The notes: generated from the letters alone by a model not told the origin. 64,000 nucleotides of DNA from Hydrogenophaga sp040372165 (GCF_040372165.1 NZ_BAABWG010000004.1:62001-126000); one strand, 5' to 3'. Counted from the first letter of the stretch, positions 32,228 through 42,247 are shown. Program-made: numbers and translations.

Positions 32228-35200
32228 ATGCGAGACATGACCGACCGGCTGCCAAGCCCGTACCGACCCGAAGCCTCTATCGTTCAGGCCTGTCTGGACC
32301 AAGTTTCCCCCGCCATTGACTGGGCCAAAGTCCAGGCCCACTCGGGCCAATGGGTGACGGCCGTGCGAGAGCACCCCCCGTCTTTCTGGGCCATGGAGCG
32401 ACTGCTCCAGGAATACCCCATTTCCCGGGCCGAGGGGCGTGCTCTCATGCGGCTGGCCGAAGCGCTGCTCAGGGTGCCAGACGGTGAGACCGCTCTGGCT
32501 CTGACAGCCGACCAGCTCGGCAGTGCCCCGTTCGATCCGGCTGACCATTCCCCGCTCGGCCGGCTCTCGGCCTCCGTCGTGTCCTATTCGCGCCAATGGC
32601 TGGAAGGCGGTTCACTGGTCAAGCGGCTGGGAGGCAGAACGGTGGTGGCCGCGACGGTGCGGACTGTGCAATTGCTGGGTCGTCAGTTCGTGCTGGGCGA
32701 GTCTATTGGCGCCGCTCTGGGCGAGGCAGCCTCGGCACGCAAGAAGCAGCCGCACCTGCACTTCAGCTTTGACATGCTGGGCGAAGGTGCCCGCACGGAT
32801 GCCGATGCCCTGCGCTACCTTCAAAGCTACGCCCAGGCCATCGAAGCCATTGCCGCGCAGTCGGACCCCACGCGTCACCCGGGTTTGCAGGACGGCATTT
32901 CCATCAAGCTCAGCGCCTTGCATCCGCGCTATGAACACGGTCACCACGAGCGCGTGATGGAGGAGTTGCTGCCCCGGCTCTGGCCGCTGTGCGAGGCCGC
33001 GGCCACGGCTGGCCTCAATCTCACCATCGACGCGGAAGAGGTGGACCGTCTGGAATTGTCGCTGGTGCTGTTCGATGCCCTGCTGTCCAAAGTGGCCGAA
33101 CAGTTCCCGCAGTGGCAGGGCCTGGGGCTGGCGCTCCAGGCGTATCAGACGCGGTCTCTGGAGCTCATCCAGTTGGTGATCGCCATGGCACGCCGCCACC
33201 AGGTCCGCCTGATGTGCCGTCTGGTGAAGGGGGCCTACTGGGACGCCGAGATCAAGCGGGCGCAGGAGCTTGGCCTGCCCCACTACCCGGTGTTCACCCA
33301 CAAACACCATACCGACATCAGCTACCTGGCCTGTGCGCGGGCGATGATTGCCGCCACCGACGTCATCTACCCGCAGTTTGCCACCCACAACGCCGGCACG
33401 ATCGCCGCCTTGCTGCAGCTGACCGCTTCGCTGACACAGCTGGGGCATACCGCTGATGCTCCGCTGTTCGAGTTGCAGCGCCTGCACGGCATGGGCGAGG
33501 GCGTGTACCGCGAGGTGCTGGGCGCCGATGATCTGCATTGCCGCATTTACGCGCCAGTGGGCGCGCACCGCGACCTGCTGGCCTATCTTGTGCGGCGCCT
33601 GCTCGAAAACGGCGCCAACAGCTCCTTTGTTCACCAGCTGGCGGATCCGGATGTGCCGGTGAATGAAGTGCTGGCATCTCCGCTGCACGTCACGCCCACC
33701 GCTGCATTGCCGGCCGTGGCCGCGCTGTACGGCCCCGGCTTCCCCAACAGCCAGGGGCTCGATGTGGCCGAGTCGGACACGCGCCGTCTGCTGATGGCGG
33801 CCTGGGGCAGCGCCTTGCTGCCGGTCGTGACCGAAGCCACCCCCGACGAAGTGGTGTCGGCCGTGGACCGTGCCCGCCAGGCATTCGTCTCCTGGGATGC
33901 CCGATCCGTCGAGGACAGGGCCGCCATTCTGAGGGCGGCGGCCGGCGGGCTCCAGGCTTCGCTGCCGCGGTTTTCAGCCCTGATCGTCAAGGAAGCGCAC
34001 CGCAACTGGTCGGACGCCATTTCGGAGGTGCGAGAGGCCATCGACTTCCTGCGCTACTACGCGGCGCAGGCCCAAACGCTGATGGCGGTGCAGACCCTGC
34101 CGGCAGGTGGGGACGGCGTGACCGGCGAGCGCAACCAGTTGCGCACGAAGGGGCGCGGAGCGTGGGTGTGCATCAGCCCGTGGAACTTCCCGCTGGCCAT
34201 CTTCACCGGGCAGATCGCAGCGGCGCTGGTCACCGGCAACACGGTGCTCGCCAAGCCCGCCGAACAGACGCCAGGCGTGGCCAAAGCCATGGTGCAACTG
34301 CTGCACGAAGCCGGCGTGCCGGGCGACGTGCTGCAGCTTCTGCATGGTGCCGGCGAAACCGTAGGGGCACAACTGGTGGGCAGTGAAGGCATCGCCGGCG
34401 TGGTGTTCACAGGTTCGACGCCGGTGGCCAAGCGGATCAACCTCTCGCTGGCGCAGCGCCACGGGCCGATCCTGCCGCTGATCGCCGAAACCGGTGGCAT
34501 CAACGCCATGGTCGTCGACAGCACGGCCTTGCCCGAGCAGGTGTGCGATGCCGTGGTGCAAAGCGCGTTCCGCAGTGCGGGGCAGCGTTGTTCGGCACTG
34601 CGCCTGTTGTGTGTCCACGAGTCGGTGGCCGATGCAGTGATCACCATGATCACGGGGGCCGCCAAAGAACTCAAGCTCGGGGCTGCCGAGCACTGGGACA
34701 CGGACGTCACCCGTCTGATCGACCAGGAGGCCTTTGACCGGGTGCAATCACAGTTGACCGACTTGCGTGGCCGTGCGGTGAAACACTGGACCGAAACGGC
34801 CACCTCACCGGTGGCTTGTGAAGTGCCGCCGCAGGTGGTGGAGGTTTCATCCGTTTCGTCGGTAAAAGAGGAGATCTTCGGCCCGGTGTTGCAGGTGGTG
34901 CGCTGGTCGGGTGATCCGCTGTCCCTCATCGACCAGATCAATGCCCTGGGATATGGCTTGACGTTGGGCATCCAGACCCGCATCGACAGCCGTGCGGCGG
35001 CGATGGCCGCCGCGGCCCGGATTGGCAACGTGTACGTCAACCGCAACATGATCGGCGCCGTGGTGGGCAACCAGCCCTTCGGCGGTGAAGGCATGAGCGG
35101 TACAGGGCCGAAAGCCGGTGGCCCGCACTACCTGTTGCGCTTCTGTGCCGAGCAGACGGTCACGGTCAACACGGCGGCGGCCGGAGGGAATGTGGATCTG

Positions 35201-35356
35201 ATGACGCGTTCAGCCGTGCAGCCAAGCGCAAGGATTGCCGTCTGTCGCCGGCTTGACCTTGCCCCATGGGAGGCGGGGCAAGAATGGTGGTATGAACCAA
35301 CAAGTGTGCGCGCCCATGCAGGCGAATGTAATGGAGTGGCAGGTCCAGCCCGGTGA
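32228..35356 (+). CDS. putA: Bifunctional proline dehydrogenase / L-glutamate gamma-semialdehyde dehydrogenase
   Basis: Oxidises proline to glutamate in two channelled steps. The 1042-residue protein has the FAD-dependent PRODH barrel (about 90-480, with MCRLVKGAYWDAEIKRAQ and PQFATHNAGTIAALL). The NAD+-dependent aldehyde dehydrogenase domain follows (about 510-1000, with ISPWNFPLAIFTGQ, AETGGINAMVVDSTALPEQV and the catalytic Cys in FRSAGQRCSALRL). It lacks the N-terminal ribbon-helix-helix domain of E. coli PutA (1320 residues), so it is the short, non-DNA-binding type. GAGGG lies 8 bases before the ATG at 32228. The last 65 bases overlap the next gene in another frame, and the final 45 or so residues are unlike other PutA ends. 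Confidence 0.95.
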   Translation: MRDMTDRLPSPYRPEASIVQACLDQVSPAIDWAKVQAHSGQWVTAVREHPPSFWAMERLLQEYPISRAEGRALMRLAEALLRVPDGETALALTADQLGSAPFDPADHSPLGRLSASVVSYSRQWLEGGSLVKRLGGRTVVAATVRTVQLLGRQFVLGESIGAALGEAASARKKQPHLHFSFDMLGEGARTDADALRYLQSYAQAIEAIAAQSDPTRHPGLQDGISIKLSALHPRYEHGHHERVMEELLPRLWPLCEAAATAGLNLTIDAEEVDRLELSLVLFDALLSKVAEQFPQWQGLGLALQAYQTRSLELIQLVIAMARRHQVRLMCRLVKGAYWDAEIKRAQELGLPHYPVFTHKHHTDISYLACARAMIAATDVIYPQFATHNAGTIAALLQLTASLTQLGHTADAPLFELQRLHGMGEGVYREVLGADDLHCRIYAPVGAHRDLLAYLVRRLLENGANSSFVHQLADPDVPVNEVLASPLHVTPTAALPAVAALYGPGFPNSQGLDVAESDTRRLLMAAWGSALLPVVTEATPDEVVSAVDRARQAFVSWDARSVEDRAAILRAAAGGLQASLPRFSALIVKEAHRNWSDAISEVREAIDFLRYYAAQAQTLMAVQTLPAGGDGVTGERNQLRTKGRGAWVCISPWNFPLAIFTGQIAAALVTGNTVLAKPAEQTPGVAKAMVQLLHEAGVPGDVLQLLHGAGETVGAQLVGSEGIAGVVFTGSTPVAKRINLSLAQRHGPILPLIAETGGINAMVVDSTALPEQVCDAVVQSAFRSAGQRCSALRLLCVHESVADAVITMITGAAKELKLGAAEHWDTDVTRLIDQEAFDRVQSQLTDLRGRAVKHWTETATSPVACEVPPQVVEVSSVSSVKEEIFGPVLQVVRWSGDPLSLIDQINALGYGLTLGIQTRIDSRAAAMAAAARIGNVYVNRNMIGAVVGNQPFGGEGMSGTGPKAGGPHYLLRFCAEQTVTVNTAAAGGNVDLMTRSAVQPSARIAVCRRLDLAPWEAGQEWWYEPTSVRAHAGECNGVAGPAR

Positions 35357-37163
35357 TACGGTTGCGCAAGGCGATCTGCTGGTGATTCTCGAGGCCATGA
35401 AGATGGAGCACGAGATACGGGCGCCGCAAGGCGGTCGTGTGCAAGAGTGTTTTTTCGAGGCCGGTGAAACGGCGGAGGAGGGACAGGCTCTTCTGTCCCT
35501 CGCGGCTGTTGTGTCTGGCGAAGGCGTTGCTGCGCCCACCCCTACTGCGGCCAACGCAACGGACGAAGCCAGTGCGTTGGTTGGCGAGTCAGGTCCTGCG
35601 AGCGGTGCGTCATCTCGCGCCGACTGGCAGCGCTGGCATGAGCGCACGCAGTTCACACTCGATGCAGCGCGCCCGCAAGCCGTGGCCAAGCGGCATGACA
35701 AAGGCATGCGCACCGCGCGTGAGAACATTGCCGACCTGTGCGATGACGGCAGCTTCATCGAGTACGGTGCGCTGGCCGTGGCTGCCCAACGCTCCCGCCG
35801 CAGTGAGGAAGACCTGATTGCCAATACGCCAGCCGATGGCATGGTTACCGGGATCGGTACCGTCAATGCGCACATCTTCGGTCCCGATCAGACCGGTACG
35901 GCCGTCATGGCTTACGATGCCACCGTGTTGGCGGGCACGCAAGGCTTGCGCAACCACCAGAAGACCGACCGAGTGCTGGGTGTGGCGCTGGACAATCAGT
36001 TGCCTGTCGTGCTGTTTGCCGAAGGCGGTGGCGGCCGGCCAGGGGATACCGACATGTCCATCGTGGCCGGGCTGCACCTGCATACCTTTGCGGCCTATGC
36101 GTCTCTGTCCGGTCAGGTGCCGGTGGTGGGTATTGCCGCAGGGCGGTGCTTTGCCGGCAATGCTGCTCTGCTCGGGTGCAGCGACGTCATCATCGCCACC
36201 GAAGACAGCAACATCGGCATGGGTGGACCGGCCATGATCGAAGGAGGGGGGCTGGGCGTGTACCCGCCAGAGGCCATCGGACCGTCCGGTGTGCAGCACG
36301 GCAACGGCGTGATCGACATCCTGGTCAAGGACGAAGCGGAGGCTGTGCAGGCAGCGCGGCACTACCTCTCCTTCTTCCAGGGGCGTGTGAAGGACTGGAT
36401 CGCTCCGGATCAGACGGCTCTTCGACAGTCCGTGCCCGAGAACAGGGTGCGTGCGTACGACGTGAGAACCGTGATCGAAGGTCTTGCTGACAAGGGCAGT
36501 GTGCTGCATCTTCGCACCGGCTTTGGCGCGGGCATCCACACCGCTTTGGTCCGGGTGGACGGGCGCCCAGTCGGGGTGATGGCCAACAACCCGCAGCACC
36601 TCGGCGGAGCGATCGATGCCGATGCTGCCGACAAAGCCGCCCGTTTCATGCAGCTGTGCAACGTGCATGGCATTCCCATGCTCAGTCTCATCGACACCCC
36701 TGGCTTCATGGTCGGGCCCGACATTGAGGCGCAGGCTCAGGTGCGCCACGTCAGCCGCCTGTTCGTCGCAGCGGCAAAACTGCGGGTGCCATTCTTCTCC
36801 GTTGTGCTGCGCAAAGGCTATGGCCTGGGCGCCATGGGCATGGCGGCGGGCAGTTTCCATGCGCCGGTATTCACCGTGGCATGGCCCACAGGGGAGTTTG
36901 GTGGCATGGGGCTGGAAGGTGCGGTCCGCCTGGGCTATCGCAAGGAGCTGGAAGCGGTGGCGCAAGGGCCGGAGCGTGATGCCTTGTTCAACGCGCTGGT
37001 AGCCAAACAGTACGAGCGAGGTGCGGCCATCCAGATGGCCTCCTTGCTGGAGATCGATGCCGTGATTGATCCTGCCGACACCCGCGCGTGGCTGGCCCGC
37101 GGATTGCAAACGGCCAAAACAAAGCCGCTCGAGAGGAGCGGCCGTTTTGTGGATACCTGGTGA
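35292..37163 (+). CDS. Biotinyl-domain / carboxyltransferase fusion (acyl-CoA carboxylase beta type)
   Basis: A 623-residue protein joining a biotinyl domain to a carboxyltransferase. Residues 1-75 carry the biotinylation motif LEAMKMEHEI with Lys37. A Ser/Ala/Thr-rich linker (about 76-110) leads to a two-part carboxyltransferase with VMAYDATVLAGTQGLRNHQKTDR, LPVVLFAEGGGGRPGD and NNPQHLGGAIDADAADKAARFMQL, then LIDTPGFMVGPDIEAQ. It resembles propionyl/methylcrotonyl/geranyl-CoA carboxylase beta subunits with a biotin carrier fused in front. A biotin carboxylase subunit is needed but is not in the window. Its ATG lies within the putA coding end (65-base overlap), so translation is probably coupled. 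Substrate acyl-CoA is unknown. Confidence 0.85.
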   Translation: MNQQVCAPMQANVMEWQVQPGDTVAQGDLLVILEAMKMEHEIRAPQGGRVQECFFEAGETAEEGQALLSLAAVVSGEGVAAPTPTAANATDEASALVGESGPASGASSRADWQRWHERTQFTLDAARPQAVAKRHDKGMRTARENIADLCDDGSFIEYGALAVAAQRSRRSEEDLIANTPADGMVTGIGTVNAHIFGPDQTGTAVMAYDATVLAGTQGLRNHQKTDRVLGVALDNQLPVVLFAEGGGGRPGDTDMSIVAGLHLHTFAAYASLSGQVPVVGIAAGRCFAGNAALLGCSDVIIATEDSNIGMGGPAMIEGGGLGVYPPEAIGPSGVQHGNGVIDILVKDEAEAVQAARHYLSFFQGRVKDWIAPDQTALRQSVPENRVRAYDVRTVIEGLADKGSVLHLRTGFGAGIHTALVRVDGRPVGVMANNPQHLGGAIDADAADKAARFMQLCNVHGIPMLSLIDTPGFMVGPDIEAQAQVRHVSRLFVAAAKLRVPFFSVVLRKGYGLGAMGMAAGSFHAPVFTVAWPTGEFGGMGLEGAVRLGYRKELEAVAQGPERDALFNALVAKQYERGAAIQMASLLEIDAVIDPADTRAWLARGLQTAKTKPLERSGRFVDTW

Positions 37164-37175
37164 ACCCTGTCGCGT

Positions 37176-37661
37176 TCAGTTGAGCTCGCCAAAAGTGGTC
37201 GATCGCATGCCCGCACCTGCCGACTGCGGAGCCGTTTGATTGATGTTGACCCAGAACTCGCACACGTGCTTCATGGCGCTGAGGAACTCGGCAAACTCGG
37301 TCGGCTTGGCAATGTAGGCGTTGGTCCCTGCTTCGTAAGCTCGTTGCAGGTCGCTTGGCTCCGTGGAGGAGGTCAGCACCACGATCGGGATGCTTCGCAG
37401 GTGATCCGTGCTTTTGACTTCGCGCAGTACACCGATGCCGTCAAGCAAAGGCATCTTCAGGTCCAGCAGGACCAGTGAAGGATTGGCTGGCGGGCGGTCG
37501 GCGAATCGGTCGCGCCGGTAGAGGTAGTCAAGCGCCTGCATCCCGTCGGACACGTGCACCACACGGTCCTGCAAGCCATGACGGGCCAGTGCCAGCCGGG
37601 TCAGCTCTGCGTCGTCAGGGTTGTCTTCAACCAGGAGAATGGGTGCTGCGTTTGAGTTCAT
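37176..37661 (-). CDS. Single-domain response regulator (Rcp1/CheY-like)
   Basis: A 161-residue receiver domain with no output domain. The acidic pair is in LLVEDNPDDAELT (10-22), the phosphoacceptor Asp67 is in LVLLDLKMPLLDGIGVL, the Thr/Ser switch is in IVVLTSS, and the Lys is in YIAKPTEFAEF. The ED-NPDD-E pattern and the length match the Rcp1-type regulators that pair with multi-sensor or phytochrome kinases. The start overlaps the stop of the upstream kinase by 4 bases (ATGA), making the kinase its partner. Confidence 0.92.
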   Translation of the reverse strand: MNSNAAPILLVEDNPDDAELTRLALARHGLQDRVVHVSDGMQALDYLYRRDRFADRPPANPSLVLLDLKMPLLDGIGVLREVKSTDHLRSIPIVVLTSSTEPSDLQRAYEAGTNAYIAKPTEFAEFLSAMKHVCEFWVNINQTAPQSAGAGMRSTTFGELN

Positions 37662-40600
37662 TTATCCATGGGTGCTAGGTTGCTCGGCGGAGCCATATCG
37701 GAGCCTTCGGGCGTGTGGAACGGCATGGAAAAATAGAAAGTGCTGCCTTCTCCCACCCGGCTTTCAGCCCAGATCTGCCCACCGTGGCGCTGAACAATTC
37801 GTTTGGTCAACGCCAGACCGATTCCGGTTCCCTCAAAATCTGAGGCCCGGTGGAGCCGCTGGAACACACCGAACAGCTTGTCTGCATATTTTGTATCGAA
37901 TCCGACGCCGTTGTCACGTACATAGAAAGTGTACCCATTGGGGCCTTCCGTGCGCCAGCCCACTTCGATACGCGCTGTTTCGTTTTTCCGGCTGTACTTG
38001 TAGGCATTCCCCAACAGGTTTGTCCAGACCTCGCGCATCAGGATGGCGTCGCACGGAACGATAGGCAGGTCCTTGGCGATGACCCACTCGACTTTTCGGT
38101 TGCCTGTTTCGTGGCCGACCTGGGCAACCACCGCCTCGACCAGCATGTCGAATTCCACCGGGGCGGCATTGAGGGCTGCCCTGCCCATGCGGGAAAACGC
38201 CAGCAGGCCATCGATGAGCTGACTCATGTGACGCGATGAGCCGGCGATGGTGCTCAGGTACTTCTCAGTCGTGTCGTCCATCCTGCTGGAGAGGTGCTCT
38301 TCGAGCAGGCTGACAAAGCTGGAGATGTGGCGCAGGGGAGATCGAAGATCGTGGGACACCGAATAGGAGAATGACTCCAGGTCCTTGTTGGCCTCCTGGA
38401 GTTGTTCTGTGCGTTCGTTGACGCGGTTCTCCAACTCCACGTTGAGGTTGTACATCAGCTCGGAGATGCGCTTGCTGTCGCTCATGTCGCGACTGATGCC
38501 GGCAAAGCCCTGCAGCTCTCCATCGTCACTGCGCAGTGCAATCAGGACCGACTGCGCCCAGTAGCGGGAGCCGTCCTTGCGAGCATGCCAGCCCTGCGCC
38601 TCGTGCTGCCCACGGGCGGCGGCATGCCGCAGCATCTGCTCCGGCGTTGGCTGGCCTTCTTCCATGTCATCTTCGGGGAAGAGCATCCGCACGTGTCGCC
38701 CCAGCACGTCTACCGCGGTGTAGCCCATCATGCGCTGGGCACTGTCCGTCCAGTCGTAGATCTGCCCTTCGGTGTCCAGGAAGTAAACGGCGTAATCGCG
38801 CAGGTTGTCGACCATGAGGCGGAAGCGCTGCTCGCTGGCGAGCAGTTCGGCCGATCGGTCCTGGATGCGCTGTTCCAGCTCTTCGTTGAGGTTGGCTACG
38901 CGCTGCTCGACTTCCTTTTGCGCCGTGATGTCGAGGACCTGTGCATACACGCCCCGGATTTCGCCATCTTCCATGTCGGGCAGGTAACGGGCACTGACAT
39001 AGATGCGTTTGCCGTCAGGACGTGTTCGCCATTGCTCGAATCGCTGCTCGCGTCCCTGCAAAGCCGCTTCAAGATGTGGTTTGACCGAGAGCCAGACGTC
39101 GTGCGGCATGAGCTCTCCGATCGGCTTGCCCAGCATTTCCTCGGGGGTCAGGCTGAACATTCGTTCGTACTCGGCGTTGGCAAACTTGACGCGCTGGTCC
39201 GTATCGAAATAGGACAGCAGGCCGGGGACATGGTCGGTGATGGTACGCAGGAACCGCTGATGCTCGAGCAGTGCCTTTTCGGCCAGCTTTCGCTGGGTGA
39301 TGTCGACCATGGTCGAATTGCTCTGGATGAACTGGCCTGCCTCGTCGAAAACGGCCGAGGTCGACATGTGGATCCAGAACGGAGACCCGTCCTTGCGGGT
39401 GATCTTGTATTCGAACGGTTCGACTTCGTTGCCGTCGATCAGCTTCTGCAGGCGACGTTTGGTGGTTTCGCGCATGGCTGGGGGGACAAAGTCAAAGCTG
39501 TACTTCTTGCCCACCACTTCTTCCCGGCTTCGGCCAAGCCATTGCAGTGCAGTTTCGTTGGCGGAAACGATCAGGCCGGTCGCATCGATCGAGTGATACC
39601 CGCACGGCGCCTGGTTGTACAGCGCTTCCCGCTCCTGCAGGGCTTGATGCAGTGCTTTCGTCCGTTCGCTGACCCGAGTCTCCAGCCGGGTGTTCAGGCG
39701 CTGTATTTCCTGCTCCTGCCGGTGCTGTTCGGTGATGTCACGGCTGACCACCAGCAACATCTGAACAGTGCCGATCGCATCCGTGATGGGTGACACCACT
39801 GTGTCCCACCAGCCTTGTTGCCGTTCACAGCGGTCGCAACGTGCGACAAACCGGGAGGTGACCCCGAGCGCGCCTTGCTCGACGGCGTTGCGGGCGAGTC
39901 GCTGCCCGTCTTCATCCCACCACTGTCGCCAGTCCGAATGCCGGATCGCTTCGGGATCCTGCAGGCCCATCAGGTGGCATGCCTGCGCAGTGATTTCGAG
40001 CACATGGCCTTGCAGGTCGATGACCTGTGTGGCGTCGGGGCTGTTGGCGATGATCTGCCGGTTGAGCTCTTCTTTGATGCGGGCGTCATGCTCGAGTGTC
40101 CGCAAACGGCTGAGGTCCTGAACAAATCCGAGATGGCCGATCAGATCGCCTGTTTCATCGCGTGTGGGAATGGTTCTGGCGAGGAGGTGGGCAGTTTCCC
40201 CACCGGCCTTTCGCATGCGGAACTCCACTTCCAGCCGATCCTGCAAGGGTTCTGCATCTGGGGACCAAACTGAGCGAATCCGGTCTATATCGGCCGGATG
40301 CACCTGTTCCTGCCATGCCCAGTCGTGAAAGTCCTCGGCATTTAAGCCAAATATCTGACACAGGCTGTCGTCCACGTGCGTGATCGCACAGCGGCGATTG
40401 ACCCGGAAGACCCCAATGGGGAACACGGCCGACATGGCCGAGAACAGCTCACGGTAAGCCGCGTCGTCGACCGGGTTGAAGTGGCTCGTGGACTCGCTCG
40501 ACACCGGCTGCATGGGTGGCTGAGCAATGGGCAGCGCGCGCACCTTCGCTTCGGCGGGAACGTCCTGCCGCAGACGCCGGTTGTCCGCTTCAAGTTGCTC

Positions 40601-40696
40601 GATTCGTTCAAGCAACTGTGCTTCCCGGCTCGTCGCGGCTTCTCCTTCGGTGTATCCGTCAGGCAGGCGCGGAAGTCTACGCGAGTAGGCACTCAT
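37658..40696 (-). CDS. Five-PAS sensor histidine kinase (soluble)
   Basis: A 1012-residue kinase without membrane segments. An N-terminal coiled coil (about 22-48) is followed by five PAS domains (about 70-195, 200-320, 350-480, 480-600, 620-750) with PAC-like ends such as GRDISRDMSDS and VVDITQRKLAEKAL. These are linked by helices with VNERTEQLQEANKDLESF-type coiled coils. The dimerisation domain has His782 in SVSHDLRSPLRHISSF, and the ATPase domain has NLLGNAYKYSRKN, DNGVGFDTKYADKLFGVFQRLHR and GTGIGLALTKRIVQRHGG. This is the phytochrome-like HWE-less family seen with Rcp1 regulators. No obvious heme, flavin or bilin Cys can be assigned, so the signal is unknown. Confidence 0.92.
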   Translation of the reverse strand: MSAYSRRLPRLPDGYTEGEAATSREAQLLERIEQLEADNRRLRQDVPAEAKVRALPIAQPPMQPVSSESTSHFNPVDDAAYRELFSAMSAVFPIGVFRVNRRCAITHVDDSLCQIFGLNAEDFHDWAWQEQVHPADIDRIRSVWSPDAEPLQDRLEVEFRMRKAGGETAHLLARTIPTRDETGDLIGHLGFVQDLSRLRTLEHDARIKEELNRQIIANSPDATQVIDLQGHVLEITAQACHLMGLQDPEAIRHSDWRQWWDEDGQRLARNAVEQGALGVTSRFVARCDRCERQQGWWDTVVSPITDAIGTVQMLLVVSRDITEQHRQEQEIQRLNTRLETRVSERTKALHQALQEREALYNQAPCGYHSIDATGLIVSANETALQWLGRSREEVVGKKYSFDFVPPAMRETTKRRLQKLIDGNEVEPFEYKITRKDGSPFWIHMSTSAVFDEAGQFIQSNSTMVDITQRKLAEKALLEHQRFLRTITDHVPGLLSYFDTDQRVKFANAEYERMFSLTPEEMLGKPIGELMPHDVWLSVKPHLEAALQGREQRFEQWRTRPDGKRIYVSARYLPDMEDGEIRGVYAQVLDITAQKEVEQRVANLNEELEQRIQDRSAELLASEQRFRLMVDNLRDYAVYFLDTEGQIYDWTDSAQRMMGYTAVDVLGRHVRMLFPEDDMEEGQPTPEQMLRHAAARGQHEAQGWHARKDGSRYWAQSVLIALRSDDGELQGFAGISRDMSDSKRISELMYNLNVELENRVNERTEQLQEANKDLESFSYSVSHDLRSPLRHISSFVSLLEEHLSSRMDDTTEKYLSTIAGSSRHMSQLIDGLLAFSRMGRAALNAAPVEFDMLVEAVVAQVGHETGNRKVEWVIAKDLPIVPCDAILMREVWTNLLGNAYKYSRKNETARIEVGWRTEGPNGYTFYVRDNGVGFDTKYADKLFGVFQRLHRASDFEGTGIGLALTKRIVQRHGGQIWAESRVGEGSTFYFSMPFHTPEGSDMAPPSNLAPMDK

Positions 40697-40747
40697 CGCA
40701 TCCGACTTTACCTGAGCTCACAAAAAGTGACCTGTGAGAATTGACAG

Positions 40748-42247
40748 TCAGAAACGGCTCAATTCAGGAAAAGGTATTCGCCCGCCACGGACCAGCATTT
40801 TTCCGTACTCGGCGCAGCGTTGCAAAGTGGGCACGACCTTGCCAGGATTGAGTAACTCTTTAGCATCAAACGCGTGTTTGATTTCACGCATGAGGGCATT
40901 TTCCTCGGGGGAAAACTGCACACACATGCTGTTGAGCTTTTCCACGCCAACGCCATGCTCGCCAGTGACGGTCCCGCCCATCGCGACGCTGGTTTCCAGA
41001 ATGTCGGCTCCAAACAACTCTGCACGGTGCAATTGGTCCGGATCGTTGGCATCAAACAGGATCAACGGGTGCAAATTGCCATCTCCTGCATGGAAGACGT
41101 TGGCACATCGAAGCCCGTATTTGCCCTCCATTTCCTCGATGGCCCGGAGAATGTCGGCCAGTCGTTTGCGCGGAATGGTGGAGTCCATGCACATGTAGTC
41201 GGGGCTGATGCGGCCAGACGCCGGAAAGGCGTTCTTGCGGCCGCTCCAAAATCGCAAGCGCTCGGCCTCGTCCTGACTGACCGCAATGGCATTGGCACCT
41301 GCGCGGCGCAGGACTTCGCTCATGCGCTCGATTTCTTCCGCCACCTCTTCGGGGGTGCCGTCGCTCTCGCACAAAAGAATGGCAGCTGCCTCGAGGTCAT
41401 AACCTGCGTGGACGAAGTCTTCCACGGCGGCTGTCATGGGCTTGTCCATCATTTCCAGGCCGGCCGGGATGATGCCAGCGGCAATGACTTCTGCGACAGC
41501 CTCGCCGGCGCTTTCCACATCCGGGAAACTGGCCATGATGCAGCGGGCGAGCTGAGGTTTGGGCACCAGCTTCACGGTGACTTCGGTGGTGACGGCCAGC
41601 ATGCCTTCCGAGCCGATGACCAGGGGCAACAAATCCAATCCTGGCGCATCCAGTGCTTCACCGCCAAAGGTGATGGGTTCGCCCTCGATGGTGAAACCCC
41701 GGACCTCCAGCACGTTGTGAATCGTGAGCCCGTACTTCAGGCAGTGAACACCGCCGGAGTTCTCAGCCACATTGCCTCCAATCGTGCAAGCGATCTGGCT
41801 GCTGGGGTCTGGTGCGTAGTACAGACCGTATGGGGCTGCGGCCTCGCTGATGGCCAGGTTGCGCACCCCCGCCTGAACCACGGCCGTGCGGGCCACCGGG
41901 TCGATCCGGATGATCTGGTTGAACTTGGCCAGCGAGAGGGTCACCCCTTCAGGGTGAGGCAGTGCGCCGCCGGACAGGCCAGTGCCTGCACCGCGTGCCA
42001 CGACCGGAACCTCCAGCGCATGGCAAGCCTTGAGCACCGCAGCGACCTGCTCCTCATTCTCGGGCAGTGCGACCACCATGGGGCGCTCCCGATACGCCGT
42101 CAGTCCGTCACACTCATAGGGCGTCGTGTCTTCCTGGTGCCACAGCACCGCATGGGCTGGAAGGACTTCGAGCAAACGGCGGGCCACCTGTGACTGGCGG
42201 GCCTGGCGTTGGACAGTGGAGGGGGCTTGAGTGGCTGAGGCTGACAT
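40748..42247 (-). CDS. glcD: FAD-linked oxidase, GlcD-type
   Basis: A 499-residue flavoprotein of the vanillyl-alcohol-oxidase family with FAD-binding RPMVVALPENEEQVAAVLKACHALEVPVVARGAGTGLSGGALP and the C-terminal FAD-linked oxidase domain containing VFHAGDGNLHPLI and TGEHGVGVEK. These features match glycolate oxidase subunit D and bacterial D-lactate dehydrogenases. GlcD normally works with GlcE and the iron-sulfur GlcF, which are not encoded next to it; they could lie beyond a separate transcription unit. Start 42247 is an ATG, preferred to an upstream extension at 42277. Confidence 0.88.
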   Translation of the reverse strand: MSASATQAPSTVQRQARQSQVARRLLEVLPAHAVLWHQEDTTPYECDGLTAYRERPMVVALPENEEQVAAVLKACHALEVPVVARGAGTGLSGGALPHPEGVTLSLAKFNQIIRIDPVARTAVVQAGVRNLAISEAAAPYGLYYAPDPSSQIACTIGGNVAENSGGVHCLKYGLTIHNVLEVRGFTIEGEPITFGGEALDAPGLDLLPLVIGSEGMLAVTTEVTVKLVPKPQLARCIMASFPDVESAGEAVAEVIAAGIIPAGLEMMDKPMTAAVEDFVHAGYDLEAAAILLCESDGTPEEVAEEIERMSEVLRRAGANAIAVSQDEAERLRFWSGRKNAFPASGRISPDYMCMDSTIPRKRLADILRAIEEMEGKYGLRCANVFHAGDGNLHPLILFDANDPDQLHRAELFGADILETSVAMGGTVTGEHGVGVEKLNSMCVQFSPEENALMREIKHAFDAKELLNPGKVVPTLQRCAEYGKMLVRGGRIPFPELSRF

